Assembly (NCBI RefSeq): GCF_003339525.1
Contig: NZ_CP031124.1
Location: 2,232,001 to 2,296,000, forward strand
Origin: Ephemeroptericola cinctiostellae
GTDB lineage: Bacteria; Pseudomonadota; Gammaproteobacteria; Burkholderiales; Burkholderiaceae
Direction: 5' to 3'
Length of the DNA stretch: 64,000 bases
Part shown: piece after piece, positions 9,439 through 17,700 of the stretch
How positions within the stretch are numbered: position 1 is the first letter of the stretch
Layout of the letters: each line of letters starts with the position of its first letter
Position numbers and translations under genes: made by a program
The notes under the pieces: generated by a model
Databases searched by the model: none
What the model was told of the DNA's origin: nothing
The model's input: only the letters and a program-made list of their open reading frames with translations

Positions 9439-10326
9439 ATGGCTTCATCGTTTTTTAAGAAAAAATCACGCATGAAAAAACCAAAACACTCGACCATTAT
9501 GGTCATCAGCAATGATCAACGTACAGAGACCATGCGTGTCAACAGCTGGTTGTTGCACAACATGAAACCCACCATCATTGCATTAACCGTCCTCGCAACA
9601 GCATTGGCCATAGGCTTTGCAGTGTTCGCCATTCAGAGCAAAAAGGCCATTGAAGAAAACACAGCGCTACAAGCCAAAATTAAAGATTTAGAATCATACA
9701 ACTCGGCCGAAGCAGCCGCTAAAATCAATGAGCTGAAAAAAACCGAAAAAACAGTCTTACAACTCGAAGAATACCTTAACCAACGCGGCGCCAATAAACC
9801 GCCACCCAAATCTAAAGCAGACAGTCTAGAGCCACAACCCATGGGCGGCGCCTACCGCCCCATTGCAGGCGAAATCCCTTTCACCAGCCGATACAATCAA
9901 CACGCCCAAGACTTACTTGAAGCCATCCAAAACACCCCGATTGGTGTGCCGCACGACGGCTACTTGACCTCTCGTTTTGGCAACCGAGCCAACCCATTCT
10001 CAGGACAAGGCGCAGAAAACCACCCTGGGCTTGATTTCAAAGCCCAAACAGGCGATCCGATTCATGCCACCGCCGATGGAGAAGTGATATTCGCTGGTGT
10101 CATGAACGGCTATGGCAATGTGGTTAAAATCGCCCACAAATCGGGTTATGAAACACTGTTTGCACACATGTCCGCCATCAACACAACACTGGGTCAAAAA
10201 GTGAAAGCAGGCGACGTCATTGGCAAAGTGGGCAGCACAGGTCGCTCAACAGGCCCTCATTTGCACTACGAAGTTCGCTTAAACAACGAGCCACTTGACC
10301 CAGAAAATTTTTTAACATTTAATTGA
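9439..10326 (+). CDS. Membrane-anchored M23 family peptidase
   Basis: This is a predicted cell-wall endopeptidase of 295 residues. It has a short cytoplasmic N-terminus rich in Lys, one membrane segment at about 43-60, a coiled coil (about 65-105) and a C-terminal LytM/M23 domain in the periplasm. The zinc ligands are visible as HPGLD and HLHYEVR. I chose the ATG at 9439 because AAGGG lies about 8 nt upstream; an in-frame TTG at 9418 adds 7 residues and has no such site. It is followed by a bactofilin gene 81 bp downstream, a pairing seen elsewhere in which the bactofilin localises the peptidase. Confidence 0.9.
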   Translation: MASSFFKKKSRMKKPKHSTIMVISNDQRTETMRVNSWLLHNMKPTIIALTVLATALAIGFAVFAIQSKKAIEENTALQAKIKDLESYNSAEAAAKINELKKTEKTVLQLEEYLNQRGANKPPPKSKADSLEPQPMGGAYRPIAGEIPFTSRYNQHAQDLLEAIQNTPIGVPHDGYLTSRFGNRANPFSGQGAENHPGLDFKAQTGDPIHATADGEVIFAGVMNGYGNVVKIAHKSGYETLFAHMSAINTTLGQKVKAGDVIGKVGSTGRSTGPHLHYEVRLNNEPLDPENFLTFN

Positions 10327-10407
10327 CCCAGCAGCATCAACACCAACAAGCATCAATACACAACTAAAAAATCATTTTTATAACACCCACCTACAGCAAG
10401 GTTTTCC

Positions 10408-10809
10408 ATGTTTGGCAAAAAAACAACCGACAGCACCATAGACCACACCATCACCACCCTCATCGGAGAAGGATGCACCATCCAAGGCAACATCACCAGT
10501 AAAGCCTACATCAAAATCGACGGCAAGATTATCGGCGATTTGACAGTTGAAGGCGGCATCATTTTGGGCGAAAAAGGCCACATCACCGGCAATGTTCGCA
10601 GCAACGAAGTGATTGCTTACGGCAAAATCGAAGGCGATGTCCATGCAGACACCCTTCATTTAAAGAGCAGCTGTTCAATTCTGGGAAATATTGAAACGCA
10701 AAGCCTACAAATCGACTCAGGTGCCGTCTATCAAGGCAGTGTCACCATGCAAAAAAACCACTCAAACACAAGCACATCGACGGCACACAGCGCACTGGCC
10801 GCCGCATAA
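10408..10809 (+). CDS. Bactofilin (polymer-forming cytoskeletal protein)
   Basis: This 133-residue protein has the central right-handed beta-helix repeats of bactofilins (DUF583; for example EGCTIQGNITSKAYIKIDG), with short N- and C-terminal tails. Bactofilins self-assemble into filaments without nucleotides and act as scaffolds for cell-shape enzymes. The M23 peptidase immediately upstream on the same strand is the probable partner. The C-terminal tail is rich in Ser, Thr and Ala. Confidence 0.92.
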   Translation: MFGKKTTDSTIDHTITTLIGEGCTIQGNITSKAYIKIDGKIIGDLTVEGGIILGEKGHITGNVRSNEVIAYGKIEGDVHADTLHLKSSCSILGNIETQSLQIDSGAVYQGSVTMQKNHSNTSTSTAHSALAAA

Positions 10810-10906
10810 GCACAACAGCAACAAAAATGCTGTCACAGCAAAGCTGTGCTGCCAACCATGTCTACCAATCACATTGATGGGTTCGGTCCAAACGCCCACA
10901 TCAGCC

Positions 10907-10940
10907 AATCAGCACCAAGCAGGTCAGCTTGGTGCTGATT
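10907..10940 (+). terminator. Strong hairpin after the bactofilin gene
   Basis: A perfect 14-bp stem (10907-10920 with 10927-10940) has a 6-nt loop. No T-run follows, so it may be an mRNA 3'-end stabilising hairpin or a factor-assisted terminator rather than a classic intrinsic one. Confidence 0.5.
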
Positions 10941-11062
10941 GCATCAAAAGGGCATCAACCCAATGCCCTCACCCACAACATCCCCTCTTACCACATTGTC
11001 ACTCTGTGGCTTCTGACGTATAATAGTGGTTTGTTGTTTTAACTTGCCAATCAGAGAACACC

Positions 11063-11428
11063 ATGCCAATTTACGCTTACCGCTGCTCACAGTGTGGGCA
11101 CGCCAAAGATGTGTTACAAAAAATGAGCGATGCTCAACTGACCACCTGCCCTGCCTGTCATCAAGAGACATTCAGCAAACAGATCACCGCCGCAGGATTT
11201 CAACTGAAAGGTTCAGGTTGGTATGTGACCGACTTTCGTGGCGGCTCAGGTGCAAACAGCAGCTCCAGCAGCGTCGGTGGTGAGACCGCCGTCAACACAA
11301 CAGCAGAATCAAATCAAACAAGTAATAATGCAAGCAATGATACAAGCAGCACCCAAGCGACCCCCAGCACCCAAACCACCAGCGCAGCATCGGCCACAGC
11401 CAGTGCATCTGGTGCTGGCAGCCACTAA
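11063..11428 (+). CDS. FmdB family zinc-ribbon protein with a Ser/Thr/Ala-rich tail
   Basis: The N-terminal 60 residues are the FmdB/CxxC zinc-ribbon domain, with zinc ligands Cys8, Cys11, Cys29 and Cys32 and the typical ending GSGWYVTDFR. Residues 62-121 are a low-complexity tail rich in Ser, Thr, Ala, Asn and Gln. The family's biochemical role is not established; it is often described as a regulatory protein. Its place before DUF502 and aspS is conserved in Burkholderiales. Confidence 0.88.
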   Translation: MPIYAYRCSQCGHAKDVLQKMSDAQLTTCPACHQETFSKQITAAGFQLKGSGWYVTDFRGGSGANSSSSSVGGETAVNTTAESNQTSNNASNDTSSTQATPSTQTTSAASATASASGAGSH

Positions 11429-11463
11429 ACCCATAGCTACCCAGCTTCTTTAAAGCAAAAACC

Positions 11464-12156
11464 ATGCGCCAACATTTCACCAGTGCCAAAATCCGGAACT
11501 ACCTCGTTACAGGCGTCTTCATTTGGGTACCCATCCTCATCACCTTTGGCGTGATTGGCTGGGGCATGAACTTTCTGACGGGTATCTTCGAAACAGTGGT
11601 TGACATGGTCGCACGGGTCATGCCAATCATCTGGCAAGCCCCTATTTTGGCCATTAAAGACATTCCATTTTTGGGCGTGATATTGGTCATTCTCATTTTG
11701 TTTTTAACTGGACTGATGGCGGCCAACTTACTCGGTCAATGGTTTTTACGTGTACTCGACTCACTTTTTTCTCGCATCCCCATCGTCAAAAGCGTCTATG
11801 GCAGCGTCAAGCAAGTGTCAGACACCCTATTTTCCAGCAATGGACAAGCATTTCGTAAAGCACTTTTAGTACAATACCCACGCGCGGGCTGCTGGACAGT
11901 TGCATTCCAAACAGGCACACCCAATGGCGATGTGGCCAACAAACTGCCCGAAGACTGCATCAGCGTATATGTTCCCACCACGCCAAATCCAACCTCAGGC
12001 TTTTTCCTCATCATGCCCAAAACCGAAGTGATTGACCTCGACATGAGCGTCGACGAAGCCTTGAAATACATCATATCCATGGGTGTTGTAGCACCCGAAG
12101 AACACAGCAACGCAACACCAGCAGTGACAACAGCACAAACTGCCACTGACATTTGA
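11464..12156 (+). CDS. DUF502 family inner-membrane protein
   Basis: This 230-residue protein has two membrane segments, at about 14-40 and 62-90, and a soluble C-terminal domain with conserved patches such as PIVKSVYGSVKQVSDTLF and VPTTPNPTSGFF. This is DUF502, a family of unknown function. It starts 35 bp after the FmdB gene and ends 54 bp before aspS, so the three genes are likely co-transcribed. Confidence 0.9.
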   Translation: MRQHFTSAKIRNYLVTGVFIWVPILITFGVIGWGMNFLTGIFETVVDMVARVMPIIWQAPILAIKDIPFLGVILVILILFLTGLMAANLLGQWFLRVLDSLFSRIPIVKSVYGSVKQVSDTLFSSNGQAFRKALLVQYPRAGCWTVAFQTGTPNGDVANKLPEDCISVYVPTTPNPTSGFFLIMPKTEVIDLDMSVDEALKYIISMGVVAPEEHSNATPAVTTAQTATDI

Positions 12157-12210
12157 CATACAACATTCATTTAAATTTGAAACCTGATTAACCCAAAGAA
12201 AGAAATAAAC

Positions 12211-14019
12211 ATGAGCATGCGCAGTCATTTTTGCGGCCTTTTGAACAAAAGCCAAGCCGATCAAACTGTTACCCTATGCGGTTGGGTCAACCGTCGTCGC
12301 GATCACGGCGGTGTGATTTTCGTCGACTTACGCGACAAAGAAGGCTTGGTACAAGTGGTGTTTAACCCTGACGATGCCGCCATGTTTGAGCTCGCCTCAT
12401 CACTGCGCAACGAATTTTGCGTTAAAGTCGTCGGTCGCGTCAGCTTGCGCGATGCAGGTTTGGTCAATCCAAAACTGGCAACAGGCGAAATCGAAATCGT
12501 TTGCAAAGAACTCGACATTTTAAACGCCTCGGTCACGCCACCGTTCCAGCTTGATGAAGAAAACCTGTCAGAAACCACGCGCTTGACCCATCGCGTGCTC
12601 GACTTGCGTCGCCCACAAATGCAATACAACATGAAATTGCGTTACAAAACCGCCATGGCGATTCGCAAATTCCTCGACGCCAACGACTTCATCGACATCG
12701 AAACACCGATGTTGACCAAATCCACCCCTGAAGGCGCACGCGACTACCTCGTGCCCTCACGCGTGCACGACGGCGAATTCTTCGCCCTGCCACAATCGCC
12801 ACAACTGTTCAAACAAATGTTGATGGTCGCAGGCTTTGACCGCTACTACCAAATCGTCAAATGCTTCCGCGACGAAGACTTGCGTGCCGATCGTCAACCT
12901 GAATTCACACAAGTGGATATCGAAACCTCATTCATGTCAGAAACAGACATCCGCGCCATGTTTGAAGGCATGATTCGCGGCATGTTCAAAGACGTCCTGA
13001 ACATCGAACTCGCCAACCCATTCCCAAGCATGACCTACGCCGATGCCATGGCATTGTACGGCTCGGACAAACCAGATTTGCGCGTCAAATTGCAATTCAC
13101 CGAATTGACCGACGTCATGAAAACGGTGGATTTCAAAGTATTCAACTCAGCCGCCAACATGGAAGACGGCCGTGTCGTCGCCCTGCGCGTCCCTAATGGC
13201 GCCGAACTCTCTCGCTCAGAAATCGACGCCTACACCCAATTCGTCGCCATCTACGGCGCACGCGGTTTGGCTTACATCAAAGTCAACGAACTTGAAAAAG
13301 GCCGTGACGGCCTGCAATCACCGATCGTCAAAAACATCGACGACGCTGCATTGACACAGATTTTAGAACGCACTGGCGCGCAAAACGGCGACATCATTTT
13401 CTTCGGTGCAGACAAAGCCAAAATCGTCAACGACGCCATCGGCGCACTGCGCATCAAAATCGGCCACGAAAAAGGCCACGCCTCACAAGACTGGCAACCG
13501 CTTTGGGTCATCGATTTCCCAATGTTTGAACGTGATGATGAAGCAGGCCGATGGACCGCCTGCCACCACCCATTCACCGCACCAAAAGACGGCCACGAAG
13601 ACCTGCTCAGCACCAACCCCGGCCAATGCATCGCCAAAGCCTACGACATGGTGCTCAATGGCTCAGAAATCGGCGGCGGCTCCGTCCGCATCCACCGTGA
13701 AGAAGTGCAATCCAAAGTCTTCCGCGCACTCAACATCAACGCCGAAGAAGCCCAAGAAAAATTTGGCTTCCTGCTCGACGCCCTCCAATACGGCGCGCCT
13801 CCACACGGCGGCATCGCATTTGGCCTCGACCGCATCGTCACCATGATGACAGGCGCAGAATCGATCCGCGACGTGATTGCATTCCCAAAAACCCAACGCG
13901 CACAATGCCTGCTCACGCAAGCACCAAGTCCAGTGGACGAAAAACAACTGCGCGAACTGCACATTCGCCTGCGCAACACCGAAGCCAAACTGGCCGAAGT
14001 TAAACGCGACGAAGCATAA
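12211..14019 (+). CDS. aspS: Aspartate--tRNA ligase
   Basis: AspRS charges tRNA with aspartate; in bacteria that use GatCAB it may also charge tRNA-Asn. The 602-residue protein has the OB-fold anticodon-binding domain ([19 protein letters not shown]), class II motif 2 around [16 protein letters not shown], the bacterial GAD insertion in the middle, and motif 3 near [13 protein letters not shown]. Whether it is discriminating cannot be read here. In related genomes nudB follows directly; here an integron intervenes. Confidence 0.97.
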   Translation: MSMRSHFCGLLNKSQADQTVTLCGWVNRRRDHGGVIFVDLRDKEGLVQVVFNPDDAAMFELASSLRNEFCVKVVGRVSLRDAGLVNPKLATGEIEIVCKELDILNASVTPPFQLDEENLSETTRLTHRVLDLRRPQMQYNMKLRYKTAMAIRKFLDANDFIDIETPMLTKSTPEGARDYLVPSRVHDGEFFALPQSPQLFKQMLMVAGFDRYYQIVKCFRDEDLRADRQPEFTQVDIETSFMSETDIRAMFEGMIRGMFKDVLNIELANPFPSMTYADAMALYGSDKPDLRVKLQFTELTDVMKTVDFKVFNSAANMEDGRVVALRVPNGAELSRSEIDAYTQFVAIYGARGLAYIKVNELEKGRDGLQSPIVKNIDDAALTQILERTGAQNGDIIFFGADKAKIVNDAIGALRIKIGHEKGHASQDWQPLWVIDFPMFERDDEAGRWTACHHPFTAPKDGHEDLLSTNPGQCIAKAYDMVLNGSEIGGGSVRIHREEVQSKVFRALNINAEEAQEKFGFLLDALQYGAPPHGGIAFGLDRIVTMMTGAESIRDVIAFPKTQRAQCLLTQAPSPVDEKQLRELHIRLRNTEAKLAEVKRDEA

Positions 14020-14021
14020 AC

Positions 14022-14050
14022 AAAAAAGCAACCGAAAGGTTGCTTTTTTT
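14022..14050 (+). terminator. aspS terminator
   Basis: A 12-bp stem (aaaaaagcaacc with its complement) has a GAAA tetraloop and ends in a T-run, three bases after the aspS stop. The symmetric A/T flanks could also stop transcription of the integron cassette arriving on the minus strand. Confidence 0.9.
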
Positions 14051-14098
14051 ACAATCACGCATAGAGCACAATAAACATTTGTCAAATACCACAAGACA

Positions 14099-14157
14099 GT
14101 TAACGCTCCGGTTCAGCGGCGGCGGACCGCCGTCCGCTGCAACCGGTTGTTATGCGG
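14099..14157 (-). repeat. Integron attC recombination site
   Basis: Right after the VOC gene lies a nearly palindromic element. CCGGTT (14108-14113) pairs with AACCGG (14141-14146), CAGCGG (14114-14119) with CCGCTG (14134-14139), and CGGCGG (14120-14125) with CCGCCG (14127-14132). The unpaired C140 and T133 are in the place of the extrahelical bases that guide IntI. On the minus strand the outer boxes are GCATAAC (R'') and GTTAACT (R'). R' keeps only the first four bases of the complement, as expected when the cassette is joined to unrelated DNA. The predicted crossover lies between 14104 and 14103. Confidence 0.82.
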
Positions 14158-14661
14158 CTTATTGCAGACCGGCTCAGGAAGCATGGAATGCAGCCTCAAG
14201 AGCTTTGATATCGATCTTCGACATTTTCAGCATTGCCTGCAATGCCCGATCAGCAGCTTGCCGATCCGATGCACCTAAGAGCTTCGGCAAGATCTGCGGA
14301 ACAATCTGCCAAGATACTCCAAAGCGGTCTTTTAACCAGGCGCATCGTCCTTCTGAGCCGCCATCTGCCGTCAATGAACTCCAGAGGCTATCCGTATCCT
14401 CTTGGTTCTTGGTGCTTACGACGATGGAGGCCGCTTCGTTAGGCTTGAAATGCGGCCCACCGTTCAACGCTTGAAACGGCACCCCATCAAGCTTAAACGT
14501 CACCATCACCGGCGAGATACTTGTGACCTCAGAGTTTGGAATCAGTGAGGTGTAGAGCCGTGCTGCTTCTTCAGCATTGCCGTCGTACCAGAGGCAAACA
14601 GATACTGCGGATGAAATGCTCATTTTGTCGAGTCTCCTATGGATGGGTTTGCCGCATCACG
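14104..14661 (-). mobile_element. Integron gene cassette (about 558 bp) carrying a VOC-family gene
   Basis: The cassette is delimited by the attI crossover (G | TGATGC on the minus strand, at 14662/14661) and the attC crossover (14104/14103). The first bases, TGATGCGGC, agree at all but one position with the complement of the attC R'' box and flank, as needed for a circular cassette. It holds one open frame that fills almost the whole unit, with about 30 nt before the start codon. Confidence 0.72.
14174..14623 (-). CDS. VOC/PhnB-like (glyoxalase-fold) protein in an integron cassette
   Basis: This 149-residue protein belongs to the PhnB-like group of the vicinal-oxygen-chelate superfamily. 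Visible signatures are a YDGNAEEAARLYTSL segment near the N-terminus, FQALNGGPHFKPNEAASI, and DRFGVSWQIVPQ near residues 100-110. These proteins are often cassette-borne; the substrate cannot be predicted. A strong Shine-Dalgarno site (AGGAGA) precedes the ATG. It lies on the opposite strand to its neighbours, between attI and attC, and is probably read from the Pc-like promoter at 14763-14791. Confidence 0.88.
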   Translation of the reverse strand: MSISSAVSVCLWYDGNAEEAARLYTSLIPNSEVTSISPVMVTFKLDGVPFQALNGGPHFKPNEAASIVVSTKNQEDTDSLWSSLTADGGSEGRCAWLKDRFGVSWQIVPQILPKLLGASDRQAADRALQAMLKMSKIDIKALEAAFHAS

Positions 14662-14673
14662 TAGGTTATGCGT
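14656..14673 (-). repeat. attI-like simple site
   Basis: On the minus strand GCATAAC (14673-14667), a 4-nt spacer and GTGATGC (14662-14656) form the inverted L and R boxes of an integron simple site. This is the arrangement in attI1. It lies between intI and the cassette, as required. Confidence 0.6.
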
Positions 14674-14762
14674 CAAAAAACACTGATATTCTGTTTTCAT
14701 TTCGCCGCATATCCTGTTAAAATAAATTAAAATACGGACTTAAAGTCCATATGATTTAAATC

Positions 14763-14791
14763 ATTATAGCAGCCACTCAAAGCGAAAACAA
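14763..14791 (-). promoter_or_regulatory. Pc-like cassette promoter
   Basis: On the minus strand TTGTTT (14791-14786), exactly 17 nt of spacer and TATAAT (14768-14763) form a good sigma70 promoter. It fires away from intI into attI and the cassette. Near-consensus -10 and ideal spacing make this the most convincing promoter of the locus. Confidence 0.75.
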
Positions 14792-14798
14792 GTCATTC

Positions 14799-15773
14799 AT
14801 GTCGACCCAAGAAAAACCAAAAAAACTCCTTGATTTGGTTAAAGAAAAAGTCCGCTACAAGCATTACAGCTTGCGTACGGAGCAGTCGTATTGTGGTTGG
14901 ATCAAGCGGTTTATTTTGTTTCACAACAAGCGTCATCCCATCGACATGGGGGCGGTTGAGGTGACAGCATATTTATCCCATTTATCCGACAAATGCGGCG
15001 TTTCTGCTGCAACACATGGACAGGCTTTGTCGGCTTTGCTTTTTTTATACAAAGAGGTGCTGGGTATTGATTTACCTTGGCTGGATGGATTGCACCGCCC
15101 TAAAAAATCGGCCCGATTGCCTGTGGTGTTAACGGTGTCGGAAGTTGAGTTGTTATTTACGCATTTGTCGGGCATTCATTTATTGATGGCGAAGATGTTG
15201 TATGGCACGGGGATGCGTTTGATGGAGTTGTTGAGTTTACGCATCAAGGACATTGATTTAGAGACCTGTGAAATCACGGTTCGCCAAGGCAAGGGCAATA
15301 AAGATCGCGTGACGATGCTGCCGCGTATGGTGTTGGATGACGTTGTGGCGCAAATCGCATCGGCAAAGTCGGTGTTTGACAAAGACCGTGCAGAGGATCG
15401 CGCTGGTGTTTATTTGCCTTTTGCTTTGGCTCAAAAATACCCAAATTCGGATAAAACGTTTGCGTGGTTTTGGTTGTTTCCTGCACGGGCGGAGTCGCTT
15501 GATCCTCAGTCGGGCGTGATCCGTCGCCACCACACGCATGAGCAGGCAGTGCAGCGGGCGATTAAAAATGCGGTGGTGCAATCACGCATCAATAAACCCG
15601 CGACAACCCACACATTACGCCATAGTTTTGCGACGCATGTTTTACAAAGCGGTTATGATATTCGCACGGTGCAGGAGTTGCTCGGTCATTCTGATGTGAG
15701 CACAACGATGATTTATACCCACGTGCTGAAACGCGGCGGTCGTGGGGTTGAAAGCCCTTTGGATAGGATGTAA
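14799..15773 (+). CDS. intI: Integron integrase IntI
   Basis: This is a tyrosine recombinase of the IntI family, 324 residues, which inserts and excises attC-bearing cassettes at attI. The catalytic residues are all visible: Arg140 (GTGMRLMELLSLR), Lys166/168 region, His271 and Arg274 (HTLRHSF), His297 (LLGH) and Tyr306 (IYTH). They sit at the same spacing as in IntI1, shifted by six. The integron-specific insertion that distinguishes IntI from XerC/D is present at about 205-230 (ALAQKYPNSDKTFAWFWLF). The gene appears intact. Its stop codon overlaps the nudB start by one base (TAATG), so it may now be coupled to nudB. Confidence 0.95.
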   Translation: MSTQEKPKKLLDLVKEKVRYKHYSLRTEQSYCGWIKRFILFHNKRHPIDMGAVEVTAYLSHLSDKCGVSAATHGQALSALLFLYKEVLGIDLPWLDGLHRPKKSARLPVVLTVSEVELLFTHLSGIHLLMAKMLYGTGMRLMELLSLRIKDIDLETCEITVRQGKGNKDRVTMLPRMVLDDVVAQIASAKSVFDKDRAEDRAGVYLPFALAQKYPNSDKTFAWFWLFPARAESLDPQSGVIRRHHTHEQAVQRAIKNAVVQSRINKPATTHTLRHSFATHVLQSGYDIRTVQELLGHSDVSTTMIYTHVLKRGGRGVESPLDRM

Positions 15774-16258
15774 TGAGTAAAAAAATACCAGTTTCTGTTT
15801 TGGTGGTGGTTTACACACCTGATTTACAAGTGCTCATGATGAAGCGCACACAAAAAGTCCTGACAGGTGATTTTGAAAAAGATTTCTGGCAGTGCATTAC
15901 GGGCAGTTTGGATTTCATCGATGAGCTACCGCACGATGCGGCGGTGCGTGAACTGTTTGAAGAAACGGGGTTGAATGCGGCCGATTTTGAGCTGCAAGAT
16001 TGGCAACACAAGTCAACTTATGAGATTTACCCGCAGTGGCGTCACCGTTACGCAGATGGTGTGGTTGAAAATACAGAACACTGGTTTGGGTTAAAAGTCC
16101 CGAGCACTGACATGGCCATCACGCTTGCACCGCTTGAGCATACCGATTTTCAATGGCTGCCCTTTGAACAGGCAGCGGCGTTATGTTTTTCTTGGAACAA
16201 TGCGGATGCGATCAGGACTTTGCCAGAGCGTATTAACTCAGCTGAAATGATAGGATGA
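15773..16258 (+). CDS. nudB: Dihydroneopterin triphosphate diphosphatase (Nudix)
   Basis: NudB removes pyrophosphate from dihydroneopterin triphosphate in folate synthesis. The 161-residue protein has the Nudix box at 44-66 (GSLDFIDE, then REL FEETG). In related Burkholderiales the gene follows aspS, and this context supports the specific name. Its ATG overlaps the intI stop, so its original promoter or operon link to aspS has been replaced by the integron. Confidence 0.9.
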   Translation: MSKKIPVSVLVVVYTPDLQVLMMKRTQKVLTGDFEKDFWQCITGSLDFIDELPHDAAVRELFEETGLNAADFELQDWQHKSTYEIYPQWRHRYADGVVENTEHWFGLKVPSTDMAITLAPLEHTDFQWLPFEQAAALCFSWNNADAIRTLPERINSAEMIG

Positions 16259-16498
16259 TTAAAAAACATTGCGGTGCGGGCAGATTGCCTGTTGGACTTT
16301 TTTGAAAGCAAATTTTTCCATCGCCATACCGTACCTGATGCGGCCTCTCCATACAGGAGATTGCGGGCCAAGCCCGCAATGACGCATCTACAGTCATTTC
16401 CCGTCATGCCGCGCTTGACGCGGCATATCCCAGCACTGGAGTTTACGGGTCAAGCCCGGCAATCGGATTGATTAATAAACCACTGTAAAATGGACGTC
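16259..16498. repeat. Intergenic region with degenerate dispersed repeats
   Basis: Between 16345 and 16470 there are several inverted-repeat-rich segments: gcgggccaagcccgc, cgcgcttgacgcgg and cgggtcaagcccgg. They are interspersed with gtcatt motifs, typical of short dispersed chromosomal repeats of the family seen next to genes in many proteobacteria. No gene is evident. Confidence 0.6.
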
Positions 16499-16528
16499 AA
16501 AAAGCGGCTTGAAGCAAGCCGCTTTTTT
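16499..16528. terminator. Bidirectional terminator between nudB and corC
   Basis: Stem AAGCGGCTT with its complement, a short loop, A-run before and T-run after. It can end both the nudB (+) and corC (-) transcripts. Confidence 0.88.
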
Positions 16529-16543
16529 ATTGTACATCACCAA

Positions 16544-17431
16544 TTACTCCGCCTCGTCCTGCCCTATTTTTTCTTTCAAAAGCTCAAGTTCTTCTTGCGT
16601 TAACAGTCGAACCATGAGCACATGCACTTGACGTGCATCGGCGCGAAGGACTTCGAACTCAAACGACTCAAGCATGATTTTATCGCCTCGGCGCGGCATG
16701 CGTGAGAGCGATGACGTGACCAATCCACCGATCGTATCAGCATCTTCGTCGGACAATTCAACTTTGAAAAACTCATTGAATTGATCAATTTCAGTCAAAG
16801 CACGCACACGGAAACGTCCGCCACGATCAGCGATGATGTTGTCTTCATCTTCGTCGTAATCGTGTTCATCTTCGATGTCGCCGACGATTTGTTCAAGGAC
16901 GTCTTCGATGGTGATCAAACCCGACACGCCACCATACTCATCGACCACGACGGCCATGTGGTTTCGGCTTTCGCGAAACTCGCGCAGAAGGATGTTCAAG
17001 GGTTTGGATTCAGGAATAAAGACCGCTGGGCGCAAATTGTCGCGCACATCAAAATCTTTTTCCGTATAAAAATGCAGCAGGTCTTTGGCGAGCAACATGC
17101 CAATCACATGGTCTCGCCCGCCTTCGACAACGGGAAAGCGTGAATGGTTGGTGGACATCACAAAGGGGATGAATTCATCAGGGGTTTGGGCGATATCAAC
17201 CACGTCCATTTGTGAACGCGGCACCATCAGGTCTCGCGCTTTGAGGGAGGCGACTTGCAGCGCCCCTTCAATCATAGAGAACGCATCATCGTCGATCAGG
17301 TCACGTTCACGTGCACCGTGAAGGATGTCTAAGAGTTGTTCTTGCGTCTCGGGTTCGCTGTCAAACAGCGCTGAAAAACGTTCAAACAAAGTTTTGGGCT
17401 TGGCGCCTCGCTTGGGATAGTCGTCGGACAT
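16544..17431 (-). CDS. corC: HlyC/CorC family transporter-associated protein (CorC)
   Basis: This 295-residue protein lacks membrane segments and has two CBS domains (about 65-190; for example ARDLMVPRSQMDVV and GLITIEDVLEQIVGDIEDEHD) followed by the CorC_HlyC FAD-binding-like domain. The acidic stretch DEHDYDEDEDN joins them. CorC proteins are linked to magnesium/cobalt efflux or tolerance; the direct biochemical activity is not settled. In many Burkholderiales it lies next to lnt and ybeY; neither is here. Confidence 0.92.
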   Translation of the reverse strand: MSDDYPKRGAKPKTLFERFSALFDSEPETQEQLLDILHGARERDLIDDDAFSMIEGALQVASLKARDLMVPRSQMDVVDIAQTPDEFIPFVMSTNHSRFPVVEGGRDHVIGMLLAKDLLHFYTEKDFDVRDNLRPAVFIPESKPLNILLREFRESRNHMAVVVDEYGGVSGLITIEDVLEQIVGDIEDEHDYDEDEDNIIADRGGRFRVRALTEIDQFNEFFKVELSDEDADTIGGLVTSSLSRMPRRGDKIMLESFEFEVLRADARQVHVLMVRLLTQEELELLKEKIGQDEAE

Positions 17432-17700
17432 GGGGTTTCATTCGAGTTAATCGAGTGGTTAGCATACTGTAAAACAGGCTGGTTGTGCAACAAAACCGAT
17501 TAAAAACCATCATTTCAGTTTGTGTAGGGCGCATCATGCGCCTTGTCATCATTCCATCCTGCCATCCCATCTTTTGATGTTCTGACGCTGAGCCGCAGGC
17601 GATTCACAATTTACCCAAAAAAAACCTCTAAACCTTTATAATACCGCATGTCCAACGCGCTCATTTGACGCGCGTTTTTATATTGAATTGAAGCGAAACC
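17432..17700. other. corC-valS divergent region
   Basis: This 269-bp region separates divergent genes and must contain both promoters. I see a terminator-like hairpin close to valS (reported separately) but no strong promoter match. Confidence 0.4.
17654..17681 (+). terminator. Hairpin with T-run in the valS leader
   Basis: Stem AACGCGC (17654-17660) pairs with GCGCGTT (17670-17676), followed by TTTTA, 20 nt before the valS start. It is either a terminator of incoming transcription or an attenuator in the valS leader. Confidence 0.5.

Noticed and set aside
14799..15773. XerC/XerD or phage integrase
   Set aside because: The integron-specific insertion at about residues 205-230, attI/attC sites and divergent cassette fit IntI instead.
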